A DNA stretch of 64,000 nucleotides, taken from Pampus argenteus (lineage: Eukaryota; Chordata; Actinopteri; Scombriformes; Stromateidae). Below are positions 1 through 12,312 of this stretch, piece after piece. The translations under genes and the position numbers were made by a program. The notes under the pieces are model-generated. The model searched no databases and was not told where the DNA came from. It worked only from the letters and a program-made list of their open reading frames with translations. How positions within the stretch are numbered: position 1 is the stretch's first letter; every line of letters begins with the position of its first letter. The stretch lies in contig CM072876.1 of assembly GCA_036937835.1 (NCBI GenBank), forward strand, positions 9,241,501-9,305,500. The letters run 5' to 3'.

Positions 1-474
1 AACCATGATCTAATCTATTTCCCAAAATGAAGGCTCTTCTAGAAGGGAAAGTGTTGTTTTACCAGGAGGTCACAGATTCCCCCTCAACTTCTTTTGTCGT
101 CCTACAATCATCTCTCTCTACCTCGTTATCAACAAGCGTCTAATTAGCTGAGTGGCTGTTTTCATCTCCCTGGTGGTAATTATTGTTCTAAAGGGCCCAT
201 CAACGGAGTAGTGTGGTGCATCAGTCTGGCTAGCCCAGGCTAATGGCCACGGCTACCTAATGACACCATTAGTTCTAATGATAGCGTTAACGGGTAGCCG
301 CTAAACAGGAGTAATCACTGAGGCTTTAGGATGTAGAGAGGCAGAAAGGAACAGAGGAAGGAAGTGCTCTAAAGGTGAGCAAACTGTTTGAAAAGTATAA
401 AGTAAGAGACTGATGAGGTGCTGAACGTCAAAAGAGTGTCTCAAACTGAAGACTTTCTATTTGTTTCTCCTCAG
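1..474 (+). other. rps6kc1 intron, 3' part
   Basis: No exon is seen before the acceptor at 473-474. Positions about 190-310 contain several TAAT/ATTA cores in a low-repeat context, which could be an intronic regulatory element, but nothing identifies it. Confidence 0.6.
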
Positions 475-564
475 GTCATGTTCAGCTTACTTACTTCTGT
501 AGCTGGAGTGATGTGGAGGAGTCCTATGACAAAGAGGCTTCTGCCAATATGTACTGTGCACCAG
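475..564 (+). CDS. rps6kc1: rps6kc1 coding exon (activation segment to APE)
   Basis: The acceptor follows a pyrimidine-rich stretch ending TCAG at 474 and the donor is CAG|GTGAGA at 564/565. The first two bases complete a codon from the previous exon. The frame then reads HVQLTYF, CSWSDVEES and NMYCAP, the end of the kinase activation segment. The last base starts the glutamate codon of APE, giving a phase 1 intron. The ATG frame that overlaps this exon is a shadow in the wrong frame. Confidence 0.9.
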
Positions 565-3500
565 GTGAGACATCTAATACTCTTTATTTCTTATTCCTTT
601 TCCTCTATGTACTCATTCTACACTTCCTCGTTTTGAGTGTGTGTCAGTTAGTAGGTAAATTGTGGGGATAATTCTATGCAGGCATGTAGAGCCATAAGTA
701 GGCCACTTTCCCATGGTCACAACCCCCTCATTGAGAGCCAGACATGTATAAACTATACAAGTGAACATGAACTACTCTTGAGAGTAGAAAAAAATGAACA
801 TTGTGATTATTTTTTACTCATAGAATGACAGAAATCAACAGTCTGTTCTTTCTACCATATATTAATGACACACACAGTATATCCCATGTCAGTGTTATTT
901 TACATTTTGATTAACACATGAGTTGGTTAAAATCTGCAGGATAAACTGGAAGCATCTGTTTTTTCAATGCCTTGCAAACAGTGTTGAGAAGCTGGATCTT
1001 GTTGTAGTTCTGTAGTTGTCCTGTAGAGTGTGCTGCTGTGCAGCAGTGAGCCAGTGGTATGGTAACCCTGTGTGTTGCCCCCAGCAGGCTTGTGGCAGCT
1101 CTGGCATGCTGTTTAAAAGCTGCCTAAAACAAACTGCTGCTAGACTACAACGCCATGTCCCTACTTAGCACTTCTGTGTGTGTTTTGTGTATGTGTGTGC
1201 GTGCGTGCGTGCATATGTGTGTGTATGCATATGCATCTGATAGCTGATAGCTTTTCCAGTATGCCCTGCTTCACACCTGGGCTTTTGAAAAGCTAATATG
1301 TGATTTGTTTAATTACATCTTTCTTAAAATGAAAACGTTAGCTGAAAAAAACATAAAATACACAATGACCCTCACAGCCATTCAGCCTCCTACACACTTA
1401 TATTGAGCTATTCTCTCATATTTATCCTCTCTCTATCTCTCTCTCTCACTCAAGCCAGGAAGGTCATGTCAGCTTTAAATCCTCATTGTGTCTAGAATGT
1501 ACAGTACTGTACAGTATGCCACTGTTGTAATAAATCTGAAAGCAAAAAATGCTCTCTCTAATATCCAAAGTGTGCATTTTTAAAAATCACATCGAAACAT
1601 ATGTTCCAGTGGTCAGCAGTAGATGAACTAAAGACATCAGAGTAAAGATCTAAAGATGACCTGTTTGCATAATGAAATTTATAATCTACCGGTAAGTGCT
1701 TGCTGAGACATATTTCCACTAATTCTGTAATTAATGTTCCTGTTATTGTAAGCAGTGAGGGATTTTTACACAAGTGACAATGTGGGGATGGTATGTTTGA
1801 CAAATACTATGGAATAAATATTGGAATAGGTGAAATATGTTGAAGAATAGCTGGATTTTGATAAAATATGCAATTAACTTTTAGTTATTATTAGTTTAGT
1901 AGTGTTTAAGTCAGCTGAATTTATTATTTCAAATACTGACTATTTTCATCATCCGATAATGTAACTATTTATTTTGTAAATGTACGTCTTAAGATTTCAT
2001 TTTTATTTTTACCAAAGGCATTCGATTTACTGTGAAATGAAGTAGGGAAAAAAACAATTGGTCAAATCAAAAATCAAATCATTTTTTCAACATTTGATGT
2101 TTTCACGTGATACTAGACTTCAGTTTTTAATCCAACGTCAAAATTGTCTTTAAGCAATTAATTAATTAACATTGGTTAATTTACTGTTAATTACTGTAAA
2201 TATTAGTCTAATGCTTAACATGGGAAAAATTAAAATTGGACAACGGATACAGTGTCTGTCTGTCTGTTGGGTGGTTGAAAAAAAACAACATTATTAGAGT
2301 GGTACTAAGATGCCATTTAAAAAAAAAAAAAAATGAGATTCAGCTCTTCATTCAAGTGAAGTGGAATAAAACTAACCTCAGCCCAGGTGTGAAAGGTCTT
2401 GTTAGTTAAACGAGTGCTGATCTCATGTGGATCAATGACTGAAATACACATTACCAGCCAGCAGGGGGTGTGTTATGCTGCTGTTGGGCAAAAAGACCAC
2501 TTCCACATCTATTGACTGTCATTCTCAAACACTGGCAACTTTCTCTCTTTTTCTTATCTCTTTTTTTCAGTCCACTTTCTCGTTGTTATTCTTAAATTCA
2601 GGTATAAACGTATTACAAAAGGGACAGCTGTTATTTGTTTTTCTTGTATTTATTCCATATGTGAAAACCCCAACAGTTGGTACATGCATATATCTGATGA
2701 ATGTGCTTGTTAACACACACACAGAAACGCAGAGGTTAGTGAGTGTGTGTGTCTCTCCTGCCCTTGTTATGTATTGCTGTTTATCCAGACAGGGTCAGCT
2801 CTAGCGATGGCTTCATTCCTGATGACAGATTTATGACTGTTTGCCAGAAAGCTAGTAGGGGGCCTGCTGTGACCGTATGTGTGTGTGTGCGCGTGTGTGT
2901 GTGTGTGCGTGTGTGTGTGTGTGTGTAAAAGAAGGAGGAAAATATGGTTTTAAAGCACACACATTCACACCCAAAAAACACGGGAGTGGACTCGGAAAAT
3001 ACAGTGGCAGGGTATTAATCTATTTATTCTGCACTTCTGCTTATTTACTTTCTCACCATTTCGTCATCACTGATAAACATCAGATGGCAAATGTTTTGTT
3101 TCCTAGTAAGAAAAAAAAAAACAAGCTGCTGAGTGACAGGGTGGCGAAACCTAATTTGAGCCAAATGAGAATTGTTTATTGTTCTGTTGAGAGGGAAGCA
3201 AGGCCAAAGCCAATTGTCTTCAGTGTCTAAGAAAAGGGAAATTCAGTATTCTTCCCCTTTCCTGAGGTAACAAGTCAGTTACTGAGGACTATCATAGGCA
3301 CTTTTGTTTTGATTTTTTTTCCTTGTATCTGCTCAGCTACAGCGTGATTAACTGGAAGATAAACTTTACTTCCCCTTTTTTTTCCCCAAACTGTCATCTC
3401 AGTAATTTGAAAAGCTTTTAATGAAATACATTGTACCATGACAGCACTTCTGCTTTATTATTTGAATGTTTTACTTATTTGTTTATCTAGTTTTGTCGAC

Positions 3501-6500
3501 AATTTTCAACACTTAAACTGAGCTACCCCAGCTCATAAGACACACACTCACAGTCTTGGAACATCATATTGTATTCCGATCCCTCCTTACTTCCTACCTG
3601 CGTATGGTTTACTTCCTCTTTCAACAATGACTGTCGGTTAAGTTTTTAGGGAAGTCGGTCTAAGAGGAGAAGAGAGAAAGTTCCTTATGGCCCCCAGGAG
3701 AGAGGAGATGAAGTGTGATTAAGATACAAAGCAGGAGGGAACTACATTGTTTAGGGGAAAGGGAAGAAGAAGAGGCCATGAGGTGAACACACTGTATTGT
3801 TGTACCTCTTCAGTATTCTTTGTTTTCTTACAGTTCTCATGATTCACTTGAAAGTGTTCAAGAGCTGTAATACCCAGGTTGAAATGTTATAGTAATTGTG
3901 TGTTCTCAAAGATTATACATTGTACTGTAATAGTGGGGTTTGAATGACCCATGGCCTGTGGATGCAGTTAATTCCCCGTCCCATCCTCTTTCTCACTATC
4001 TCCCTTTCTCCCTGTCTCACTCTGACAGAGCAGTAAGTGTAGCCAGCTCCACTGTACTCTCCCTGCAGCTCCTTAGACATTAATCCATTGTGATGACATC
4101 GACCTTGCTCTGAGACGTGTGTGTGTGTGTGTGGCCAGTATCTCCCCTCTGGCTCATAACCACGCAGGTATCACTAGTCCGTTCAATGACGATCTTCTCT
4201 CCTTGGCTGTCAAAACAGTAGTCCTGGGGAGCCCTGAAGACTGGTTGCTCAGTTGGCTGTGTGTGTGTGTGTTTGTGGGTCTATATATGTATGTATATAC
4301 AAAACATGCAAGTAGTATCATAGCCTATTCTAACCTTGGCTGCAAGAGAGCCACACAGGCCTCTGGAGTTCCTGGCAGCCTCCAGGAGATGAGAGGTCTT
4401 TGTCTCTTATGCACACACAGCCGTGACCCTGGGTCCCGGCCCTCTGGGTGTCCGGGCCCCCCGCCCTCTGGAGAGAGCAGAGCAGAGGGAAGCTGTGGCA
4501 CAAGAGGCCATCTGGTACCCAGTGGAGCTAGTGCGCGCACACACACACACACACACACACTTTTGACTTTAGCAGATGAGTATCTCTCTTGGTTTCTGTG
4601 TCTTGCACACACAAACACACACACACAGTAGAGTCCCAACAGTCCAACCTATCTGTCCCACTGCTTGTGTGTCTCATTGCTGCCATGTAAACTTAAACTG
4701 GCGAGTTGTGGGTGGAAAAGTTCACTTTAAGAGGCTTGTGTATTATATACGTGTGTATAAGCAAGCATTTGTGTTCATGCTCCATTAAAGACTAAGCAGA
4801 AGTCCAACAAGAGATAATTTTAGAAGAGGAAGAAACTGTAAATGACATCTGTGTAATTATTCAGAGCCTTTAAATATTGTAGGCTGTTAAGAAATGGCTT
4901 TAAAGACAGAGAAACAAGTGAAACTGAACAAAAATGTTAAACAATTTGCTCTCGTGTTTCTGCTTTATATTTTTTCTTGTGGTGTGTGTGCGTGTGTGTG
5001 TGTGTGTTTAGGGTCGGGTCATGCAGATGGTGTGAAGTTGCAGCACAGACGGTTTCCTCAGTTTAACTGCTTTTTTATTATGCAAATCACCCTTTTACGA
5101 GACACACTTTGTGTGCTTGTGGCTGTGTCCGTGTTTTTGTGCTCAGTTTCAAATCAGTTCAATGAAATATGAAGTAATCTAAAACAATGAAACAATGTTA
5201 GACATTTAAAAGTGAGATTCCTTAAAGTATGTAATCATGTGAGGGGTTTGACACATCTAGCAAGTACAGTCAAAGGCAGTATATATTTTTAAATATACAC
5301 ATTTGATTATTTTCTTATTTTACATCGATCACAATTAAATTGTTGTTGCCTATGTTCTCCCGCAACGCAAGCTATTTCTGTGCATGTGGTAACATCGATG
5401 CCTTCCTCTCATTTTGCTCTTGTTTCAGAGGTGGGAGGCATCAGTGAGGAGACGGCTGCATGTGATTGGTGGAGTTTGGGCGCCATCCTGTTTGAACTCC
5501 TGACAGGCATGGTGAGTTAAAAAGTCTAAAAAAAAAAAAGTTTCTTTTTTTTGTAAAGGTGTTGTGGGATGTCTGTAGGTGTCTTGGCTTTAACTCTCTC
5601 ACACTCTTTATGGTCTTGCCAAATTGTGTGTGATTCTGTGTGCATCTGTATTTGTACGAGTTGACAGAGTTTGTTGTTTTGGCGTGTTGTGTACAACATG
5701 TGTATGTGTGTGAGGTGCGCCTTGGCTGCCGTCTCTTACTCTGGTTCTCGGGGAGTGCCAGGGGTGTCGGTATGACTTCCTCCCCCAGCCTGAGCTCCAT
5801 CTGCTGGGCTAGGGGGTCACCTCTCTCCGGGCGTCTTTGCTGGCTCCTGGAGCAGCGCTGGGCTTGGAGCACGCCAACCTCCGATCGGCGTGGAAGGTGA
5901 AGACCAGGGCAGCTCTCGAGGTGCTGCAACTCGGCTGGTCCAAGATAAAGGGCTGTCTAAGGGACCATCTTTCAAGACTTGGCTTGGGAGGAGGGGGAAC
6001 CGTTTATTTTGAAGACAACAGATACATTCGCTGATATACATTTACACAAATACATGTACAATACCAGTCAGAAGTGTACTACTACTTTTGACTGGCACTG
6101 TACATAATAATTACAACTTCCCCCTGTCTTGAAGAACAAAATACACACACAGTAGCACACACAGACAGGTGCAGAGCATCTCTTCAATATTTCATTGTCT
6201 ATTAAATTTGAATAAATTCTAACTGATTGCCAGTGGGCATATTTTTTATCAACCATCAGTAGTACCCATCAGTGTATGTATCAGATGCATCAGAGTCCGG
6301 GTGTTAGGATGGTGTTATTATGTTGAACAATACACGCCCACTTACCTTGGGAAAACTCAGTCACACAGATGTCTCCTTTGATGATTATGTCTGGGTACAG
6401 CCCTGGCAAGGATACACACAGGCACATATAGTGTCTCTTGATCCTTGCAGGATAAGATCTTGCCTGGAGCGGTCTTGACTACAGCTCGGAACCCAGCCAT

Positions 6501-8013
6501 AACTCCCTCAGCACGTATCAGGAGAGAGAGAGAGAGTGAGTGAGTGAGAGGCAACTGACCTAAGTGATGGAAAAAACACACCGGGTCCCTCTACACAAAC
6601 ACAGTTGACACCTTTCACTTGCCACACACGTTCTGTTCCAGCATTTTCAGGTTGTCTGTGTAGATGCAGTGATTACAGTCATTATTGTCAATTATTTTAA
6701 CAAAAGAGCTATATTCTGTGGTTAGAAAAGCACTCACAGGTCTTGTGCTCCCTTTCTTTGACTTCTGAGATTTATTTTTTTTTTAACTTTATTTTTTTGT
6801 GAGTGCAAGTTAGCGGTTTGATCCGGTCAGATTTTGAAAAACAAGTAAAAATGATTTCATGTTTACTGCTGCTGAACTGTTGACCCTTCCAGTAAACTTG
6901 TTCTGTATTTTGAACAAAAAACAATGTGTTTTCCATGTCATTCATTCTGTGACACTCTGACACAAACAGCAGTTCCAAGAAAGAGCAACACTAGTGAAAT
7001 CATGTCCTTGTTATAGTTGCTGTGATCAGTGTTGTTTCAGTTGCTCGGACTCTTTGGTCTCCTCCTATTTGTCCAGTCCTGGTGTTCTCACACTGACCTA
7101 GGCTCTGCGGGTGTCAGTATATCTGTCCCCTCAGCTCTCAGACTGTCAGGTTTTCTGTTTGGATTGATGGTTATCTCTTCTTTCCACCCCTCCTTCTCTC
7201 TCCACAGTCTCTGCTCCAGTGCCATCCAGCAGGAATCGGACGCCACACGGCTCTCAACATCCCAGAGTCTGTTTCAGAGGAGGCCAGATCACTGCTGGAG
7301 CAGGTGAAAATCTAGTGTATTACTGCCTTTGCATGTAATAAATTTAATTTAGTGACCCACCCAAATATCAATTTTTTGTATTTCTGATTAAATTCCAAAT
7401 GTCCAAATGTGAAAAGATATTGATTGGTAGCATAAACAGAGTACATGAGAACGTGTATTATACACAACACATGGTGGACATCCTTAATGACAGAGCTTGC
7501 ACCAGGCTAATATCTCAGAAATGGTAATCTTTAGATGTGTATTAATGTGATTAGCCTGGATGTTTCTCCTTCTAATGTAGCACAAATCTGCCATTATTTA
7601 AATATGATTGTGTTGTGACAGACTGGCCATATAGATACTATAATATCCCTAATAACTCAAATAGTAAAATATTATTTGAACCACTTGATGACAAAGCTAA
7701 TGGTAATGCTATATTATGCTGCCTTTTTATCCAGTCAGTGGAAAAAGTTGTAAACATATAAGAAGTCTTGTCATGCTGTAAAGTTTCTTAGTTGAAATGC
7801 GTAAACTTTGTTCCACTGGCTGAGAAGAGCTTATATATTGATGAGATTTATTATTTATATTTTTGTCAACCTGTTTAATTAAAATTCCTTTTCTTGTATC
7901 ATTTTGTGCAGTTGCTCCAGTACAACCCAATGGAGAGACTGGGGACAGGAGTAGCAGGCGCAGATGAGATCAAATCTCATCCCTTCTTTGCCAGAGTGGA
8001 CTGGCCCAAGTAG
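475..8013 (+). CDS. rps6kc1: Ribosomal protein S6 kinase delta-1 (RPS6KC1-like), last four coding exons, 5' partial
   Basis: Seen: joining 475-564, 5429-5511, 7208-7303 and 7912-8013 gives one open frame of about 123 residues ending in TAG, with GT-AG junctions throughout. Motifs in order are the APE motif of subdomain VIII (split by the first intron), DWWSLG of subdomain IX, CHPAGI, ERLG with the subdomain XI arginine, then HPFF and VDW before the stop. This is a kinase C-lobe. Known: RPS6KC1 has an N-terminal PX domain binding PI3P, a MIT domain and a divergent C-terminal kinase domain; it works at early endosomes and is reported to bind sphingosine kinase 1 and peroxiredoxin-3. The CHPAGI, SEEARSL, ERLG and VAG signatures fit RPS6KC1 better than its paralogue RPS6KL1, judged from memory. 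There is no tail with an AGC hydrophobic motif, as expected for this family. The start codon and the PX, MIT and N-lobe exons lie left of the window. I am very sure of the family and fairly sure of the orthologue. Confidence 0.93.
565..5428 (+). other. rps6kc1 intron (4,864 bases)
   Basis: Bounded by GTGAGA and TTTCAG, phase 1. It contains dinucleotide repeats at 2877-2926 and 4537-4560 and shorter (GT)n runs near 1190, 4120, 4260 and 4985. A GC-rich patch at about 4340-4530 gives open frames on both strands that show no recognisable protein. Confidence 0.85.
5429..5511 (+). CDS. rps6kc1: rps6kc1 coding exon (DWWSLG, subdomain IX)
   Basis: The acceptor TTTCAG ends at 5428 and the donor GTGAGT begins at 5512. 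Two bases finish the APE glutamate, followed by VGGISEE, ACDWWSLGAI and LFELLTGM. DWWSLG carries the invariant subdomain IX aspartate that holds the catalytic loop. The exon ends in phase 0. The GISEET and LFELLTG wording is typical of the RPS6KC1/RPS6KL1 pair. Confidence 0.95.
5512..7207 (+). other. rps6kc1 intron (1,696 bases)
   Basis: Bounded by GTGAGT and CCACAG, phase 0. It holds an unexplained GC-rich patch at about 5,715-6,000 with overlapping open frames on both strands, then a short Tc1-like palindrome at 6055-6104. The flanking exons join without a gap relative to the kinase family, so the patch is not a missing constitutive exon. Confidence 0.85.
6055..6104. mobile_element. Tc1/mariner-like terminal palindrome (MITE remnant)
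   Basis: Two 23-base arms, 6055-6077 and 6082-6104, are inverted copies matching at 18 of 23 positions, each with the core CCAGTCAnAAGT after TGTACA. CAGTCAAAAGT next to TA is the typical outer end of fish Tc1-like elements. The arms sit almost back to back, so the whole interior is missing, and TA dinucleotides lie at the edges as expected for this superfamily. It could also be a chance hairpin from a diverged repeat. Confidence 0.6.
7208..7303 (+). CDS. rps6kc1: rps6kc1 coding exon (CHPAGI to SEEARSL)
   Basis: A polypyrimidine tract and CCACAG acceptor end at 7207; the donor CAG|GTGAAA follows 7303. The exon is exactly 32 codons, phase 0 at both ends, reading SLLQCHPAGI, HTALNIPE and SVSEEARSLLEQ. 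The CHPAGI and SEEARSL blocks are the best evidence for RPS6KC1 rather than RPS6KL1. Confidence 0.95.
7304..7911 (+). other. rps6kc1 intron (608 bases)
   Basis: Bounded by GTGAAA and GTGCAG, phase 0. AT-rich, with no repeat or open frame of note. Confidence 0.85.
7912..8013 (+). CDS. rps6kc1: rps6kc1 terminal coding exon and stop
   Basis: The acceptor TTGTGCAG ends at 7911. Thirty-three codons follow and then TAG at 8011-8013, reading LLQYNPMERLG, TGVAGADEIK and SHPFFARVDWPK. The arginine of ERLG is the conserved subdomain XI residue. As I recall, human RPS6KC1 has a few more residues after VDW, so the fish tail looks slightly shorter. Confidence 0.95.
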   Translation: MLQYNPMERLGTGVAGADEIKSHPFFARVDWPK

Positions 8014-8810
8014 ATGCTGTGCAGTGTGGGACTGTGGAAACCTGAGCTACATGCTGGGAAACTGGCTGTGAACTTCTGTCAGACAGAACACAAACAAATC
8101 TAAAGTAAATCCACATCTGTGCCCAGATTTATGCATATCTGCACATTTCTCCCATATTCTGTGTGGCCAACTCGCCATTGGATTTTTATTTTCAGTTTGC
8201 CAAACAGCAGTATTATTTATAAATTGCTCCATTCTTTATCTCATAAAGGGTTTACTGTGTCAATTTCTTGGTGCAGGGAACGCTTAACATGTGTGGTGCA
8301 ATAATGTGTACAGTAAATGCTTGTATGAGTGATGATGCACTAGAACATTGTTGCTTCCACTCCTCATACAGTAGCTATAAGCCAAAATGACTTAAACATT
8401 TTTGTGTGTTTTCTCCGCATTTGTTAGGTACTGTATTATACAGACTTAAGTCACATTTTGCTTAAGACCCATGTGACTCATTTTGTTGCCACCTAAAACA
8501 CTATCATTCCCCACTGGTTGGCCGATGACTCCACCAACAGTGCCCATTGAGATTAATGGAAGTGAAGACGGGTTGAGCTTTTTATTTGATGCTAGGATTG
8601 TATTGCTCTGATCTAAACACGGATATGATTTCTCATTTCTCATATGAAACCAGGCCTTTTTTTTCTTTGAGTTGTAGTTTGAATTTTTTTATGAATGTCA
8701 GAGACAACACTGCATTTTGTGCATGCAAGAACATGATTTATGTAATATATTTAATATGATGAAAAAAATCTTATTGAATAATAAATAACGTCTTGTCTTG
8801 TAAATATCCC
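8014..8810 (+). other. rps6kc1: 3' UTR of rps6kc1
   Basis: Sequence from the stop to about 25 bases past the only strong AATAAA in this interval. No intron or long open frame is evident. It is AT-rich after 8,650. The 3' end is inferred; cleavage somewhere near 8,800 would be normal. Confidence 0.65.
8780..8785 (+). terminator. Poly(A) signal AATAAA for rps6kc1
   Basis: Canonical hexamer about 770 bases after the stop, followed within 30-50 bases by GT-rich sequence (TTGTCTTGT, later GTTGTGCTG) suitable as a downstream element. Confidence 0.65.
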
Positions 8811-10320
8811 TTTTAAGGATGTTGTGCTGAGTGAGAGATACACCTTGATGTCAAAGCCTTCGTTACGTCCAACTTGTCAATCACTTACTGCCTCATCAAT
8901 CAAATCCTTTTCATTTGATTTTCTATGTTATTTACATCTGCTAACTTGCCACACAGAACATATGCTGATTTTATAATATCTATAATGACTGAATTGTATG
9001 GTAAACATTTTTCATTGTTTGCATTACATTTATCACCTTTATTTATATATCAAATGCATCTTAATACATTTCTCTAACAATACATAAAATAATCATTGTA
9101 CCGTTGTACTCCACAACACTGTGCTACATGTTGACTGACAGATACTGTAAATTACAAGGTCCATGATTAAACTTATCAGACACAATGACATAAGTTTTTC
9201 TCCTGGTTTCTATGAAAGTTCACTCTTCTCTGTATGCCAGTGCACTCTGGAAAATATTAAACACACCTGGATGAATACATGTACAGCATTGATGTTTCCT
9301 TTTGTTGATTGTTATATTTGTTCTAAGGCTACACCCCCTCAGTTTTCAGCAGGACTGATGATACTCCTAGAAAGCCGCCGTCACTCCTGCTGAGTGTCAC
9401 CCTGACTGTAACATGAGCTGGCGCAAAGGCACGCAAATGCATACACATAGCACAGTAAATCCTCAGCACCCATTGATACAAATGGGGCCTCTGGGATTCA
9501 GTTCAGCTTCCAAAACATCTTGATAATTTGAAGATGCATTCAAGAACTCAGTAGCATGTCAGCTCCACCTTCCAACTAAATGAAAATTACATCTACTCTT
9601 AAATTTTCCATTTCACAATGTGGAGCAGCAGTGTACATAATGACCAGGCAAAGCATTGCAAAAATAGTATAATAGTATCATAATTTTATTGATAATAAAG
9701 AACTGATAATGCAAATTAAATTGATAATGAAAATAATTGTTAGTTGCAGTCGTAATATCCAAAATATATATTTTTTTTATTACAGAATATCTTCCAATCC
9801 GGGTCAAATGAACTGAATGTGAACTCTTTCCTGCTGTTACTGTTACCTGAAATGACACATGCTCATCTACACACACACACACACACACACACAGGTCAGG
9901 GGAGTTGTTAGCAGTGCCGGGGTGTATTCCCTTGTGTCAGCCTCATTGCCACAGGGTCAAGAGTCTGGGCTGATTAGTGCTTGTCATAAGACCTGTCTCT
10001 CATTACACACACTCAGGGCAAGAGGTTCACTTCAGCTCAGAGAAGAAACCTGTCAATCTTACTTAGCGTGGATGTGAGATGTGCCTTCAGTGTGTTCACA
10101 ATAGCCGCAGAATCACCTCAAGCTTATTTCATGCTGTACGGGAAGAATGTCTTCCTGTTTGATACGGACTTAGAGAGCTTTTAATATAAACCCAGAGTAA
10201 CTTAATTCTTTGCATGTGTTTCATTTAAATAACAAGGTTCGATGCGGTAAAATTAGCGGGCTACAGGAATCACTTGAGGAGGTCCAACCCCCAGGTTTGG
10301 ACCCACTGGACCAGTCTAAT
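8811..10320. other. Intergenic, no gene seen
   Basis: AT-rich unique-looking sequence after the rps6kc1 3' end. The only clear feature is the (AC)n run at 9869-9893. Open frames here are short and unrecognised. Confidence 0.6.
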
Positions 10321-10430
10321 CTAGCTCCATCGTGACCAGCTAAAACAGTAAAATGCTGCTTATGTATTGATGCATAAGTATTAACCATCTAATAATAATC
10401 TTGCTGAAAATTAATATAATTTTAAATGAG
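10321..10430. repeat. Probable dispersed teleost repeat fragment
   Basis: The run TAGCTCCA, GACCAGCTAAAACA, AAAATGCTGCTTA and GATGCATAAGTATTAA, then repeated AATAAT, resembles a short interspersed repeat seen many times in percomorph intergenic DNA. Recognition is from memory and the edges are uncertain. Confidence 0.45.
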
Positions 10431-10931
10431 AGACTGTAACTTGTAATGAAGTATATTTACATCGATCGTCATACACAAAACACTAAGGTGCATGTGTTTT
10501 ATATGCATGTGTGTGTCTTTGTGTGTGTAGAAAGCCACCAGGAAGGATCCGTCTGGTCAGAGGCAAGATTAAGAGGACACGTAAAGGACTCCCATGATGC
10601 AATATTTTCAGGCCTCTCTCTGCGTTAGCCCTGAAAGCATCACCCAGACCTGCAGGCTGAATTGACCCCTGAACCCCTCTGCAACTTCCTGGACTTCCTC
10701 TCTGTCTATCTTTCTCTCTCTCTCTCTGTGGTCTTTTCCCACCTCGCTCTCTCTTCAAACGTTCTTCCCTTCAGCCCTCGACACCCACCACTTCCACACA
10801 CAGGCACCGGCGAGCGGGCAGCAGCCAAATGGCCTGCCCTCTGCTTCATATTGCTGGTGGTCAGGTTTTGTTTTTGTCTTTGACGGTTTGACTTTCGTTC
10901 ACAAAGCCCAGGAGGATTCCTATAGCCCAGG

Positions 10932-10962
<31 letters not shown>

Positions 10963-12274
10963 TTGTGCCAAGCTGAAGAGTTCCGCTTGGAGACCTCAGG
11001 CATCTTCTCGAGCTTCTGTCAGAGCCATGATGTCATTATGAAGAGACACAATGCCTCTTCATTATCCCCCACATGCACACAAACACACACATACATTCTT
11101 ACCACTGCACACAGACACACACACACAACCTACATGTCAACAATGTTAAAAGCAGTACATGGTGAGGTACAGGTGAACAGTGCTGGTTTAAAAAAATCTT
11201 TAAAATGAATGCTGTATTACAGTTCAGGTTTCATTTTCTTTATATTCTGAGCATATATTGTTCTTTAGGACTGATTTTAAGGATTTAGGAAAAATAATCA
11301 CGCCGTTAATCGATTTGTTGTCATTGAAGCACGGGCCTCCAAATCTGCAAAACAATAAACACAGTTGTAGCTATTATACTTTCCTTAGATTTTTTAAGAT
11401 TATTTCATTTTGCCCCAAGGCTTTCTACCCATTGCATCTTCTTTATTTAGAATGTGGATTTGTAATGTCCAGTATCATTTTTAAGAAAAGGATCATAACT
11501 AAACAATATCAGCAAAATATTATTTTTAATGATGGTTTTATATTTATGTGTATTTTTTGTTATTACTCCATGTGCTTGATATCTTCAGTTTTGTGCATTG
11601 TGAAGGGGAGTTAACTGAAGACAGGAGAACAGTCTCTGGGGATATAGTGAGAGTAAGTACAGCCTAAATACCTGCTAACCCTGGGAGGTGCCTCAACTCC
11701 TTTCGAGTCAAATTATCCAAGGTGTCTTGCCACATGAAGCGTCCTCCATATACCTCGACTCGAAGTTCCAGTTATTTTTCCTGCTCTGAGCGTTGTTCTA
11801 CCTCACCTTCCCCGCCACATTGGATCTCTCGTTAAAACCCACGTGCCTGCGCGTGAGTCATGATATGAGAGGCTCAGATGGTAAAGGAGTCCCAACCGGT
11901 ACCCAAAAGATGTGTCACTAGTAATACCTCCCCCCAGACCTGAGGTGTCTCCTTTCGTTGTGCTGTGGGCCTCTGTGATCTGTGTGGAAGGGCGGCACGC
12001 CAGGGCCCAGGCATGCCGTTAGCAGCTCCCTAACATAGCATTAGCTCCACGGTCATCTCGGTGGGCCTGTGCTGTCTCAACTGTTTCCTCACGCTCGGCT
12101 ACACACACCTTCTGTGGCTCTACACCGCTTGTTAGCCGCAGACCCCCTCTGTCATAAGACCGCCCCTCTCCTCTACCCCCTGATTTCTCGTAGGTCTTTA
12201 TTCTCCCTCCCTCTTTTTCTCCCCTCTTTCTCACTCTGTCTCTCTATCTAGAGGCCTCAGCAGGGGCTTCTGAG

Positions 12275-12276
<2 letters not shown>

Positions 12277-12312
<36 letters not shown>
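12277..12312. repeat. (AC)18 microsatellite
   Basis: Uninterrupted dinucleotide run of 36 bases directly after GAGCT. Confidence 0.95.

Noticed and set aside
418..636. 72-codon frame over the first exon
   Set aside because: It is out of frame with the kinase; the real frame lies between splice sites 475 and 564.
4119..4631. 170-codon frame in the first large intron
   Set aside because: Built largely from GT/CA repeat translations and a GC-rich patch; no homology and inside an intron of a well-supported gene.
5441..5929. 162-codon minus-strand frame overlapping an rps6kc1 exon
   Set aside because: Antisense shadow of the exon plus the GC-rich intronic patch; no recognisable domain. Kept only as a finding.
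7029..7307. 92-codon frame covering the third exon
   Set aside because: Different frame from the kinase and runs through the intron acceptor.
7334..7345. AATAAA-containing word after the third exon as an early poly(A) site
   Set aside because: It lies in an intron with a good donor and the terminal exon follows in frame, so use would be at most alternative.
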